Positions 46,298 through 55,683 of a stretch of DNA of 64,000 bases are shown here, one piece after another. A program made the position numbers and the translations under genes. The stretch is from positions 4,712,001 to 4,776,000 of the forward strand of contig OY760657.1 in the NCBI GenBank assembly GCA_963663905.2, in the 5' to 3' direction. The DNA comes from Saccharicrinis sp963663905. Its GTDB lineage: Bacteria > Bacteroidota > Bacteroidia > Bacteroidales > Marinilabiliaceae. The stretch's first letter is position 1, and each line of letters opens with the position of its first letter. The notes under the pieces are model-generated. The model saw only the letters and a list, made by a program, of their open reading frames with translations, was not told the origin of the DNA and did not search any database.

Positions 46298-47140
46298 ATG
46301 AGACGGAAAATAATTGAATATATAAATACAACAAAGAATATAGAAGAAGCCATTAAAACAAGCTTTCATCTAGCAAAGAACCTTAATAAAGATATTGAAA
46401 TAAATGTAGTTGTAGAAAATGCAACAACTTCTTCTTTGGCTGGAGCTACACCCATAACCGCAGCGAATGAAGCTAAATTACAATATGAGTTATTGAATGA
46501 AAGAACCCATAAAGTAGAAGAAATAATAAATAAATTCAAACAAGAGGTTACTGAATTTAATATTGAGGTTAAACAGCATGCTGCATCATTAGATAGTTTA
46601 ATAGAGTTAAAATCAAAAGAAACGGATACCTATTTAATAATTATAGCAGAAGACAATTTCAGATCTGAGATTTCTCTTGTAACCTTCTTTGATAAATTCT
46701 CTCAATTAGCAGAATGTCCAATTCTTAGGTTACCAACTAATTATGTATTTAAACCATTTAACAGAATCTTATATGCATCCGACTTTCTGGATGAGGATAT
46801 CGAAAAACTAAAGTACTTAACAAGTATTGCTAAAGTATTTAGAGCGCATATCACAATGCTGCATATTTCTGAAAACAAAGAACCTAGCCTATATAACACA
46901 ATCGACTTTGCTAATGATTTAGTACAGCAAATAGACTACGAGAATATTGAGGTTAAAACAATTAAAGCAGCTGACATTAGTAAAGGTATTAACAAATATG
47001 CCTTTAAGAACAGCTATGATCTGGTTGTTGTGCTCCGAGAAAAGAAAAACTTTATTGAGAATATCTTAAATAAGAGTCAATCATTAGAAATCACCAAAGA
47101 TTCTGAAAAGGCAATATTAATGTTTCATGAATTAAACTAA
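46298..47140 (+). CDS. Universal stress protein-like (tandem Usp)
   Basis: A 280-residue cytoplasmic protein. The C-terminal half (about 150-280; RILYASDFLDEDIEKLKYLTSIAK then ITMLHISE) matches the UspA fold. The N-terminal half is a weaker Usp-like repeat. The ATP-loop motif G-x2-G-x9-G-S/T is not visible at the end, so nucleotide binding is doubtful. It is likely stress or stationary-phase related and lies 62 bases before dps. Confidence 0.8.
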   Translation: MRRKIIEYINTTKNIEEAIKTSFHLAKNLNKDIEINVVVENATTSSLAGATPITAANEAKLQYELLNERTHKVEEIINKFKQEVTEFNIEVKQHAASLDSLIELKSKETDTYLIIIAEDNFRSEISLVTFFDKFSQLAECPILRLPTNYVFKPFNRILYASDFLDEDIEKLKYLTSIAKVFRAHITMLHISENKEPSLYNTIDFANDLVQQIDYENIEVKTIKAADISKGINKYAFKNSYDLVVVLREKKNFIENILNKSQSLEITKDSEKAILMFHELN

Positions 47141-47202
47141 TGAACGATAAGGTTTAAATCATTTACAATTCAAATTTATTATTCATCATAAAAAAATATA
47201 TT

Positions 47203-47700
47203 ATGGAAACTTTAACAAAAACGTATTCAAAATTAGGATTTACAGGATTAGACACTGCAGAATTAGTAACAACAATGAATAATGTTATTGCTAATTATCA
47301 TGTATTTTATCAGAAACTAAGAAATTATCACTGGAACGTGACAGGTCCTGACTTCTTCGATTTACACGAAAAATTCGAAGAATTATACACTGCAGCAGTA
47401 AACAATATTGATGAAATTGCAGAAAGAATCAGAGTATTTGGAAAAACACCATTAAGTACTTTAAAAGAATATCTGGAAATTTCGGAAATTAAAGAAACAG
47501 GCTATAACCTGACCCCACTTGAAATGACAAGAGATGTACTATCGGATATAGAAAAATTAGATGGACATTTAGTTAAGGTTGCAGAGGCTGCCAAAAAAGC
47601 AGGCGATGTTGCTACTATTGATTTAATAAATAGTATGATTAAATCAATCGAAAAAGAACATTGGATGTTAACAGCCTGGTTAAACAATTCAAAAAACTAA
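47203..47700 (+). CDS. dps: Dps-family DNA-binding/ferritin-like protein
   Basis: A 165-residue Dps protein. The inter-subunit ferroxidase residues appear in KLRNYHWNVTGPDFFDLHEKFEELY (His in NYHW, Asp and Glu in FDLHEKFEE), with downstream helix NIDEIAERIRVFGKTPLSTL. It forms a 12-subunit shell that stores iron and protects DNA from peroxide. The N-terminus is short and only modestly basic, so DNA binding is uncertain. It is the last gene of the stress cluster and has a strong terminator. Confidence 0.93.
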   Translation: METLTKTYSKLGFTGLDTAELVTTMNNVIANYHVFYQKLRNYHWNVTGPDFFDLHEKFEELYTAAVNNIDEIAERIRVFGKTPLSTLKEYLEISEIKETGYNLTPLEMTRDVLSDIEKLDGHLVKVAEAAKKAGDVATIDLINSMIKSIEKEHWMLTAWLNNSKN

Positions 47701-47761
47701 TATCAATACAATTTATCATCACCAGATTTAATATCGTTTTAAGAAATAATTGATATTAAAT

Positions 47762-47800
47762 AAAAAACGCAAGTACCTATTCGATACTTGCGTTTATTTT
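47762..47800. terminator. Bidirectional terminator between dps and tRNA-His
   Basis: AAACGCAAGTA (47765-47775) with TACTTGCGTTT (47785-47795), flanked by A and T runs; it lies between dps (+) and the 3' end of tRNA-His (-). Confidence 0.8.
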
Positions 47801-47802
47801 TG

Positions 47803-47877
<75 letters not shown>

Positions 47878-47896
47878 ATTTCTGCTAAAAGCGATG

Positions 47897-47928
47897 CAAA
47901 GATAACATTAAAAAAACTACATTTGCAA
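47897..47928 (-). promoter_or_regulatory. Promoter of tRNA-His
   Basis: On the minus strand TATCTTTG (47897-47904) fits TAnnTTTG, with TTG (47926-47928) 21 bases upstream. Confidence 0.6.
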
Positions 47929-48010
47929 TAGTTATTCAGAAAAAAAGTTTAAAATATTTTTCAAACAAAGCTTTCTTTCTGTTATTGAACACATTACAAA
48001 ACACTATAAA

Positions 48011-48694
48011 ATGAAGTTTTTTTTACAAGATAACACCAGCGACCAAATTGATGAGATTTTAAGGGCTCTAAACAAACTTATGGATGGAGATGTCTCTCAT
48101 CAAATGAAACAAAAGGGACTTGAATATAAATTAAATTATGGAGCTAGTATTTTATGGTTAAGAGAATTATCAAAAAAATACATGGGAAACAATGATTTAG
48201 CAAATAGATTATGGTTACGCGAAATAAGAGAAACCATGATCCTGGCAACATTAATCATATCTCCTAAAAATGAAGATTCCCAAACCCTTAACAACTGGTT
48301 AGATCAGATACCTACAAATGAAATAGCAGAACAAATAGGAGCTAACACCCTATGGAAACTCAATTCACTTATTCCGGTATCTAAACAACTACTTCAATCA
48401 AATAATCATTATAAACAAGCAGCAGCATGGGTTGGTCTTGCCACATTCCTGCAAAAAGGAAACAAACTGGAAGCTATGGATGCAGAATCTTTTTTAGATG
48501 ATTTAAAAAGATCTATTTCAGAAGATTCAATGTTTATGCAGAGAGTAAAAGGCAGATTTCTCAGACAACTTTGCAGATCATCTAAGTTATTTATGTGTTG
48601 GACTGAAGAACTTATTATATCAATTGAAAATCAAAAGAATGCAGCCTGGTTAATTGAAGACGTAAAAACAGAAATTCAATTTCTAAAGGAATAA
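48011..48694 (+). CDS. DNA-alkylation-repair-like (AlkD/HEAT) protein
   Basis: A 227-residue helical protein resembling the AlkD superfamily: LNYGASILWLRELSKKYMGN and WLREIRETMILATLIISP align with the conserved start of these HEAT-repeat DNA glycosylases. Whether the catalytic Asp and base-flipping residues are kept is not clear to me, and the protein could be a non-catalytic relative. It is cytoplasmic, with no obvious operon partner. Confidence 0.65.
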   Translation: MKFFLQDNTSDQIDEILRALNKLMDGDVSHQMKQKGLEYKLNYGASILWLRELSKKYMGNNDLANRLWLREIRETMILATLIISPKNEDSQTLNNWLDQIPTNEIAEQIGANTLWKLNSLIPVSKQLLQSNNHYKQAAAWVGLATFLQKGNKLEAMDAESFLDDLKRSISEDSMFMQRVKGRFLRQLCRSSKLFMCWTEELIISIENQKNAAWLIEDVKTEIQFLKE

Positions 48695-48790
48695 TAACAA
48701 ACCTATATCAGACATAATAAATATCACGATTTTTTAGCAATTCATTATTTATATTTATCCAACAAGTAGGCATATAACAAACACCAAATC

Positions 48791-50254
48791 ATGTTTGAGC
48801 AACATTTTAAAAAATTTCGAGAAAATACGGTTGGATATAACTCAAAAATAACTACCCCTATGGGCGAAAAACCACTAGTTTATGCAGACTGGATAGCTAG
48901 TGGAAGGTTATACAAACCCATTGAAGATATAATAAGCAATAAAATTGGTCCTATGGTTGCCAATACTCATTCTGAATCAAGTGATACCGGAATGATTATG
49001 ACTAATATTTATAAGCAATCGCACCAAATTATCAAGAACCATGTTAATGCCTCAAGTGATGATATAATTATTACTGCAGGAACAGGCATGACTTCGGTAG
49101 TAAATAAAATACAACGCATTCTTGGAATGAGGGTTCCAGAGCAAGCTCAAAGATATTACCATATTCCACCTGAGCATCGACCTGTCGTTTTTATAACACA
49201 CATGGAACATCATTCCAATCACACATCATGGCTTGAATCTAATGCTGATGTTGTAGTTCTTGAACCTGCAGATGATTTATTAGTGAATCCGGACTCTCTT
49301 CGAAAAGAAATTGTGAAATATAAGAACCGGACTCTCAAAATAGGTTCTTTTTCCGCATGTTCTAACGTAACGGGTATTGAAACCCCTTATTATGAACTCG
49401 CCAAGATAATGCATGAAAATGGAGGTTTTTGCTTTATTGATTTCGCAGCCTCAGCTCCTTATGTAAAAATTAATATGCATCCTGAAAATCCACTTGAAAG
49501 CCTTGATGCCATCTTCTTTTCTCCTCATAAATTTTTAGGAGGTCCGGGCAGTAGTGGTGTAATTGTATTCAATAGTTCTATATACCATAATCATGCACCT
49601 GATAATTCAGGAGGTGGCACAGTAGACTGGACTAACAGATGGGGTAAGTACAGGTATATTGATGACATTGAAGCAAGGGAAGATGGAGGAACTCCAGGAT
49701 TCCTACAATCCATAAAAGCTGCATTAAGCGTAAAGCTAAAAGAAGAAATGAACTGTGATTTGATGAGACAACGAGAGCAGGTAATGGTAAAAAAAATACT
49801 ATCGGAGTTTCGTAAAATACCAGGCATGAATATTTTGGCAGATAATATGGATGATCGTCTTGGCGCTATATCTTTTTATCTCGACAATGTACATTTCAAC
49901 TTAATAGTTAGATTATTAAACGATTATTTTGGTATTCAGGTAAGAGGAGGTTGTTCATGCGCAGGTACTTATGGACATTATTTACTTCATGTTGATTATT
50001 ACACCTCCAATAAGATTACAAGTAAAATTAACAAGGGAGATTTATCAGAAAAACCAGGTTGGGTCCGATTATCTATTCATCCCACAACAACTAACAAAGA
50101 AATTGATTATATAATTGAATCTGTAAAACAGGTGGCACAAAACACTAAAATATGGGGAGAAAATTATGAATATAATCCACATAAAAATGAGTTTTATCGC
50201 AAAAATTTCAGGATTAAAACACCTAAGGATTATAACGATTGGTTCAACTTTTAA
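48791..50254 (+). CDS. Class V aminotransferase (cysteine-desulfurase-like)
   Basis: A 487-residue PLP enzyme of aminotransferase class V. The Lys that binds PLP is in FFSPHKFLGGPGSSG. Other typical parts are the start MGEKPLVYADWIASG, the cofactor loop ITAGTGMTSVVNKI, and VRGGCSCAGTYGHY near the C-terminus, where the Cys-rich loop recalls the active-site Cys of SufS/NifS. It is longer than typical SufS (about 400) and is not next to suf genes, so cysteine desulfuration is possible but not shown. A hairpin terminator follows. Confidence 0.82.
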   Translation: MFEQHFKKFRENTVGYNSKITTPMGEKPLVYADWIASGRLYKPIEDIISNKIGPMVANTHSESSDTGMIMTNIYKQSHQIIKNHVNASSDDIIITAGTGMTSVVNKIQRILGMRVPEQAQRYYHIPPEHRPVVFITHMEHHSNHTSWLESNADVVVLEPADDLLVNPDSLRKEIVKYKNRTLKIGSFSACSNVTGIETPYYELAKIMHENGGFCFIDFAASAPYVKINMHPENPLESLDAIFFSPHKFLGGPGSSGVIVFNSSIYHNHAPDNSGGGTVDWTNRWGKYRYIDDIEAREDGGTPGFLQSIKAALSVKLKEEMNCDLMRQREQVMVKKILSEFRKIPGMNILADNMDDRLGAISFYLDNVHFNLIVRLLNDYFGIQVRGGCSCAGTYGHYLLHVDYYTSNKITSKINKGDLSEKPGWVRLSIHPTTTNKEIDYIIESVKQVAQNTKIWGENYEYNPHKNEFYRKNFRIKTPKDYNDWFNF

Positions 50255-50270
50255 AAGTTATTATTTAAAG

Positions 50271-50307
50271 GACGTAATTAAAAATTTAATTGCGTCATTA
50301 TTTTTTA
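50271..50307 (+). terminator. Terminator of the class V aminotransferase
   Basis: GACGTAATTAAA (50271-50282) pairs with TTTAATTGCGTC (50285-50296), one mismatch, followed by a T run. Confidence 0.75.
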
Positions 50308-50380
50308 TAACCCCCACGATTCATTATCTTTTTTATAGTTTTACATTTTAAACACCTAAGTATTTAAAAGATCTTGTAGT

Positions 50381-51589
50381 ATGCAGATTGTAGAAGTAGA
50401 AAGCAAAAAACATAAGAAACAATTTGTTGATGTTGTAAAGTTAATTTATGGCAAAGACAATTCATACATAAGGCCTCTAGATAAGGACATCGAAAATATT
50501 TTCTCTCCAATTACAAATAACTATTTTAATCATGGTTCAGCCATTAGATATATTTTATTGGACGACAATAAAAAAACCATTGGCAGAATAGCTGCCTTTA
50601 TAAATGAAAAAAAAGCTTATGGTTTTGATCAACCAACAGGAGGAATAGGATTTTTTGAATGCATTAACAACAAAGATGCTGCGTTTCTTTTATTTGACTC
50701 TGCTGTTAATTGGCTAAAACAAAAAGGAATGGAAGCTGCCGACGGTCCAATTAACTTTGGTGAAAATGATTCTTTTTGGGGATTATTAGTAGAAGGCTTT
50801 ACAGATCCCGCTTATGGAATGCAATATAATCCACCATACTACAAAAAGTTTTTTGAACAATATGGTTTTAACACCTACTTTGAACAAGTAACAAACAAAC
50901 TCGATTTAAAAAAACCTTTCCCTGAAAGATTCTGGAAGATTGCAGAATGGGTAGGAAAAAAACCTGATTATAAATTTAAACATTTTAAATGGTCAAAGGC
51001 AGATCAATTTATTGAGGACTTTTGTGAAATATATAATGAAGCATGGAAGTTTCATGAGAATTTCACTCCTATGAAGCTGGAAAAAGTTAAACCTATTTTT
51101 TTACAAGCAAAACCTATTGCAATAGAAGAGCTTTTATGGTTTGCTTACCATAATAACGAACCCATTGGCTTTATTCTACTTTACCCGGATGTAAATCAAA
51201 TCTTTAAATACTTCAATGGTAAAATGAATCTTTTCAATAAATTAAGATTTCTATGGCTAAAGCTTAACAAGAAAATGACTCGCTTAAGGGTTGTTATTTT
51301 AGGGGTAAAACCTAAGTTTCAAAAATCTGGGATTGAGTCTGGTTTATTTTACAATCTCAGAACACCTGTATATAACAGACCTTGGTTTAATGAAATGGAA
51401 TTGAGCTGGGTAGGAGACTTCAACCCCAAAATGAGAACCTTACAAGATTCTATGGGAGCTGAATTTTCAAAAAAGCATATAACCTATCGATATATTTTTG
51501 ATCCGACAAAAAGAAAAAATGTAAGAGCTGCATTTATTCCGACTGATACAAAGGAAAAAGCATTAAAAGAAAATAAAACCCAAGTTTAG
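50381..51589 (+). CDS. GNAT-fold acetyltransferase-like protein, YghO-like
   Basis: A 402-residue cytoplasmic protein. The N-terminal half (about 1-190) with GRIAAFINEKKA, TGGIGFFECINN and AADGPINFGENDSFWGLLVEGF, together with the C-terminal half (about 225-390, IGFILLYPDVNQIFKY), resembles the YghO-type group with a GNAT-like fold. The substrate is unknown. It stands alone in the transcript and precedes rpmE2. Confidence 0.65.
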   Translation: MQIVEVESKKHKKQFVDVVKLIYGKDNSYIRPLDKDIENIFSPITNNYFNHGSAIRYILLDDNKKTIGRIAAFINEKKAYGFDQPTGGIGFFECINNKDAAFLLFDSAVNWLKQKGMEAADGPINFGENDSFWGLLVEGFTDPAYGMQYNPPYYKKFFEQYGFNTYFEQVTNKLDLKKPFPERFWKIAEWVGKKPDYKFKHFKWSKADQFIEDFCEIYNEAWKFHENFTPMKLEKVKPIFLQAKPIAIEELLWFAYHNNEPIGFILLYPDVNQIFKYFNGKMNLFNKLRFLWLKLNKKMTRLRVVILGVKPKFQKSGIESGLFYNLRTPVYNRPWFNEMELSWVGDFNPKMRTLQDSMGAEFSKKHITYRYIFDPTKRKNVRAAFIPTDTKEKALKENKTQV

Positions 51590-51637
51590 ATTTTATACTT
51601 AATTACGCTAAAAATTAAACAAATAAATAGGATTTCT

Positions 51638-51668
51638 TTTGCAGGTTAAATTTTAATATATACCTTTG
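51638..51668 (+). promoter_or_regulatory. rpmE2 promoter
   Basis: TTTG (51638-51641), a 19-base spacer, and TACCTTTG (51661-51668): a near-perfect Bacteroidota -33/-7 promoter, giving a leader of about 33 bases. Confidence 0.8.
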
Positions 51669-51707
51669 CAGTCCGTTAAGAAATTTGAATATTAAAGAGG
51701 TAAGAAA

Positions 51708-51971
51708 ATGAAAAAGGAAATTCATCCGGATAATTATCGCTTGGTAGCTTTCAAAGATATGTCAAACGAGGAGACATTCATCTCTCGTTCAACAGTAAAT
51801 ACCAAAGATACAGTTGAAATAGACGGAGTAGAGTATCCGTTAGTGAAACTTGAAATCTCTAACACATCTCACCCTTTTTACACTGGTAAGATGAAACTTG
51901 TTGATACTGCAGGACGTGTTGATAAGTTTAGAAGCAGATATCAAAAACACATGGATAACAAAAAAAAATAA
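51708..51971 (+). CDS. rpmE2: 50S ribosomal protein L31, type B
   Basis: An 87-residue ribosomal protein. It begins MKKEIHPDNYRLVAFKDMS and contains EISNTSHPFYTGKMKLVDTAGRVDKF, typical of L31 type B. The zinc-binding Cys residues of type A are absent, so it is the zinc-independent form. It has its own promoter and a strong terminator. A GAGG stretch precedes the start codon by about 9 bases. Confidence 0.96.
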   Translation: MKKEIHPDNYRLVAFKDMSNEETFISRSTVNTKDTVEIDGVEYPLVKLEISNTSHPFYTGKMKLVDTAGRVDKFRSRYQKHMDNKKK

Positions 51972-51991
51972 GCTTAGACGCTTAGGTCTTA

Positions 51992-52027
51992 TAAAAGCTT
52001 CGGAACTATACCGAAGCTTTTTTTTTA
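51992..52027 (+). terminator. Terminator of rpmE2
   Basis: AAAAGCTTCGG (51992-52002) pairs perfectly with CCGAAGCTTTT (52010-52020), followed by T8. Confidence 0.9.
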
Positions 52028-52130
52028 TGCCTAAACAAACATCTCCCCTAAATTCATTCAAATAAATTCATTGAACAATTTGGCATACCTATTGACATAC
52101 TAGTCATTCCTAATCATAGTAAAAAACAAA

Positions 52131-52143
52131 TGACAATTTGTCA
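52131..52143. promoter_or_regulatory. Perfect palindrome TGACAA-T-TTGTCA upstream of lon
   Basis: A 13-base perfect dyad ending 15 bases before the chosen lon start (52159). A repressor or activator dimer site would have this form. No protein is assigned. Confidence 0.4.
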
Positions 52144-52158
52144 ATTTTCTTAAAATAT

Positions 52159-54585
52159 ATGGATAAATATAAAATCTCTATAAATCAGGCAGCTCTAAGT
52201 GACGATTATGATTCTGAGGCGGAATTCATTCCCATTGTATCTGATGAGGATGAATCTGAAGTGACAGATTTTGAAGTGCCTGAACTACTTCCCCTTTTAC
52301 CTTTACGAAACACAGTTTTATTTCCAGGAGTAATAGTGCCTATTTCATTAGGAAGAGATCTTTCTTTGAAATTAGTACGCGATGCTCAAAAGTCAAGTGG
52401 TCTTTTTGGCGCATTAGCTCAAAAAGAAGCGGATGTTGAGGAGCCTAACATTGACGATTTATATAAAATTGGAACGGTAGCTAAAGTAATAAAGCTTTTA
52501 GAAATGCCTGATGGATCAACATCAGCTATTATACAAGGAAAAGCTCGTTTTAAAGTTGAGGAAGTAATTGAAACAGATCCATATTTAAAAGCAAAAGTTA
52601 ATGTTCTTGAGGACATAAAACCAGAGGAAGATAGCTCAAGAGATTACGAAGCATTAGTAAGCTCCTTAAAAGATCTTTCTTTACGAATAATAAAATATTC
52701 ATCTAACATTCCACCAGAAGCTTCATTTGCAGTTAAAAATATTGATAACTCTACCTTCCTAATCAATTTCATCTGCTCAAATACTGATATTTCAGTTAAG
52801 GAAAAGCAGAATCTCCTTAAAATTGATGAGCTCAAGGAAAGAGGAATGAAACTGCTGGAATATTTAACTAGAGAAGTTCAACTTCTTGAACTAAAGAACG
52901 ATATTCAAAGCAAGGTAAAACTAGATATTGACCAACAACAACGTGAATACATGCTTCATCAACAAATGAAGCACATTCAGGATGAACTTGGATCAAGCCC
53001 TATCGAACAGGAAATAAGAGACCTTAAAGAAAAAGCAGAAACTAAAAAATGGGGAAAGGAAGTAGCTGAAGTATTTTACAAGGAGATAGACAAGCTTGAA
53101 AGATTGAATCCTGCAACAGGAGAATATTCGGTTCAGCACAATTACCTTCAAACCATGCTTGACTTACCTTGGAATGAATATACTGAGGATAAGTTTGATA
53201 TGGAATCTGCAGAAGATGTATTAAACAGGGATCATTTTGGATTAGATGGTGTAAAAGAACGTATTCTTGAACATTTAGCAGTTCTAAAACTAAAAGGCGA
53301 TTTAAAATCTCCTATTATCTGTTTATATGGCCCTCCTGGAGTTGGTAAAACTTCGTTAGGAAAATCAGTTGCAGATGCATTGGGCAGAAAATATGCCAGA
53401 ATGTCATTGGGAGGTCTTCATGATGAAGCAGAAATCAGAGGTCATAGAAAAACTTATATTGGAGCAATGCCTGGTCGCATTATTCATAATATCAAAAAAG
53501 CAGAAAGTGCAAACCCTGTGTTTATACTTGATGAGATAGACAAGATCGGGAATAGCGCTCATGGAGATCCTGCTGCTGCGTTACTTGAAGTTTTAGATCC
53601 TGAACAAAATGAAAATTTTCATGACAATTTCCTTGAAGTAGACTTTGATCTATCAAAAGTTATTTTCATTGCAACCGCAAATACATTAAGCACCATCTCT
53701 CAACCCCTTCTTGACAGAATGGAACTTATAGAGGTTAGCGGATATATTTTAGAAGAGAAATATGAGATTGCAAAACGTCATTTATGGCCTAAGCAACTCG
53801 AAAATCATGGTATACCTAAAAGCAAAATTTCAATTGCAAAGAAGACCATGACATATATAATCGAAAACTACACTCGGGAATCCGGAGTTCGGGAACTAAA
53901 CAAGGTTTTAGCTAAGTTAGCAAGAAAATATGCACTAAAAATTGCTACAAACAGGGAATTCAAAAAAGCAATTTCTATTGATGATATAAAAGAAAATCTT
54001 GGTGTTGAAAGATTCTCTAAAGAAAAATATCAGGATACCCATGTTCCCGGAGTAGTAACAGGTTTGGCATGGACTGCTGTAGGTGGTGAAATTCTCTATG
54101 TAGAATCCAGTCTATCAAAAGGAAATGGCAGACTAACCTTAACCGGAAATTTAGGTGATGTAATGAAAGAATCAGCAATACTGGCTCTTGAATACATTAA
54201 GTCACATTCTAAGGAATTAAAGATTAGTTCAAAACTAATTGACGAAAACAACATTCACGTTCACGTACCTGAAGGAGCGATACCTAAAGATGGACCTTCT
54301 GCAGGAATTACAATGGCTACAGCTTTAGCTTCGATCTTTACCGGCAAAAAAGTAAAGAAAGCAATTGCAATGACAGGAGAAATCACTTTAAGAGGTAAAG
54401 TTTTACCTGTTGGAGGTATTAAAGAAAAGATTCTTGCAGCTAAAAGGGCTGGAATAAAAGAAATCATCTTATCAAAAGATAATTTAAAAGATGTTTCTGA
54501 AATCAAAGACATTTACATTGAAGGTTTAACATTTCATTATGTAAACGAAATAAAAGAAGTACTTTCAATCGCAATAGAAAAATAA
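52159..54585 (+). CDS. lon: ATP-dependent Lon protease (LonA), second paralogue
   Basis: A LonA protease of 808 residues. A short acidic leader (about 1-45, rich in Asp/Glu) precedes the N-terminal domain (LLPLLPLRNTVLFPG). The AAA+ module has Walker A GPPGVGKTS and Walker B VFILDEIDKIGN. The peptidase has Ser in PKDGPSAGITMAT and Lys in GKVLPVGGIKEKI. I chose ATG 52159 (MDKYKISINQ) over a TTG 21 bases upstream. The N-terminal motif LPLLPLRNTVLFPG is nearer the canonical Lon than in the 7587-9959 paralogue, so this is likely the housekeeping Lon. Confidence 0.95.
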   Translation: MDKYKISINQAALSDDYDSEAEFIPIVSDEDESEVTDFEVPELLPLLPLRNTVLFPGVIVPISLGRDLSLKLVRDAQKSSGLFGALAQKEADVEEPNIDDLYKIGTVAKVIKLLEMPDGSTSAIIQGKARFKVEEVIETDPYLKAKVNVLEDIKPEEDSSRDYEALVSSLKDLSLRIIKYSSNIPPEASFAVKNIDNSTFLINFICSNTDISVKEKQNLLKIDELKERGMKLLEYLTREVQLLELKNDIQSKVKLDIDQQQREYMLHQQMKHIQDELGSSPIEQEIRDLKEKAETKKWGKEVAEVFYKEIDKLERLNPATGEYSVQHNYLQTMLDLPWNEYTEDKFDMESAEDVLNRDHFGLDGVKERILEHLAVLKLKGDLKSPIICLYGPPGVGKTSLGKSVADALGRKYARMSLGGLHDEAEIRGHRKTYIGAMPGRIIHNIKKAESANPVFILDEIDKIGNSAHGDPAAALLEVLDPEQNENFHDNFLEVDFDLSKVIFIATANTLSTISQPLLDRMELIEVSGYILEEKYEIAKRHLWPKQLENHGIPKSKISIAKKTMTYIIENYTRESGVRELNKVLAKLARKYALKIATNREFKKAISIDDIKENLGVERFSKEKYQDTHVPGVVTGLAWTAVGGEILYVESSLSKGNGRLTLTGNLGDVMKESAILALEYIKSHSKELKISSKLIDENNIHVHVPEGAIPKDGPSAGITMATALASIFTGKKVKKAIAMTGEITLRGKVLPVGGIKEKILAAKRAGIKEIILSKDNLKDVSEIKDIYIEGLTFHYVNEIKEVLSIAIEK

Positions 54586-54611
54586 AAAAGGGAGCTAAGC
54601 TCCCTTTTTTT
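54584..54611. terminator. Terminator between lon and ADP-ribosylglycohydrolase gene
   Basis: GGGAGC (54590-54595) and GCTCCC (54599-54604) with loop TAA, extended by flanking A and T runs into a bidirectional terminator for two convergent genes. Confidence 0.88.
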
Positions 54612-54613
54612 AT

Positions 54614-55423
54614 TTAATGTATTGAAATTAAGATTTCTTTATTTTCTTCGCTATAATGAAGGTATTTTTCTTCAAAATCATTAATAAATCTCTCCATTTC
54701 AGGAGTTAATCTATTAAGAGCTCTTTTTATAATACTCTTAGGAATATGTTTATAATAAGCATATGCAATTGCTCCTGTAATACTGCAAATAGTATTACTA
54801 TGTCCTCCAAGAGAGACGGCTCTACGTACAGAATCTTCAAAATTATTTGAACGTAAAAACATGCTGATTGCGGCAGGTACAGGTGTTTCTAAATCAGGAC
54901 TGATAACCTCAAAATGCAATTCGTCCAATTCTTTATCTAAATCATATCCGAATTCCTTTTCAATATACTCTTTAATATACGACTTATTTTCTCCTGTTTT
55001 AGCTAAAAAAATTGCTGCACTTACTGCCTTTGATGCGTTAATTTTAACAAAACTACTATGCGTAATGCTTGCTGACTCTTCTGTCAATTTTAATGCATCT
55101 TCCAAGGATAAAGCAACAAGTCCAATTGAACTAATTCTTCTTGCAGAACCATTACCTTTACTGTTAAATGGAATATCACAATCAGTTTTCATTACCCATT
55201 CTTTGAATTTCTCGGAATATCCTGCATAAGGATATTTTTGAACCCAATTTTTGAGGCAAATTCTGAAATCGTGATCATGAATTACAGCATCTGCAGTTGC
55301 TAGTGTTAATACTGTATCTTCTGTAAAGGAAGAAATTGGCTTAAATAGTTGAAAATCGGTCGTAGATCTATTGTCATGCACGAAGGCAGATCCAATAATA
55401 TCTCCAATAATAGCTCCTTTCAT
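54614..55423 (-). CDS. ADP-ribosylglycohydrolase-family protein with altered metal site
   Basis: A 269-residue all-helical protein of the DraG/ARH family: start MKGAIIGDIIGSAF, the first metal motif as FTEDTVLT (usually TDDT), and a second motif as GGHSNTICSITGAIAYAYY (usually GGDxDT). Two acidic metal ligands are replaced by His and Asn, and one Asp by Glu. Dinuclear metal hydrolysis may be lost or altered. In active members the enzyme removes ADP-ribose from proteins or nucleic acid. No ADP-ribosyltransferase is nearby. Confidence 0.82.
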   Translation of the reverse strand: MKGAIIGDIIGSAFVHDNRSTTDFQLFKPISSFTEDTVLTLATADAVIHDHDFRICLKNWVQKYPYAGYSEKFKEWVMKTDCDIPFNSKGNGSARRISSIGLVALSLEDALKLTEESASITHSSFVKINASKAVSAAIFLAKTGENKSYIKEYIEKEFGYDLDKELDELHFEVISPDLETPVPAAISMFLRSNNFEDSVRRAVSLGGHSNTICSITGAIAYAYYKHIPKSIIKRALNRLTPEMERFINDFEEKYLHYSEENKEILISIH

Positions 55424-55683
55424 TTGTAGGGGTTTTACGGGGTTTTTTAATATTGAGCTGTTTAATTAGCATAAAAATAGAATTATTATTTTACATATCA
55501 ATACTATTTTTAATGTATATTAACTAAATGAACATTTTGAAACTTTACGATAATTATTCCATTGTTAAATTGACTAACGAACAGAAATCATAAATGAATA
55601 ATTTTAATAAAAATTGAAGTTAACAACCTTTTTTAATACATTTAGAATGAACCACTAACAGTCATTATACTCTGGGACAAAAT

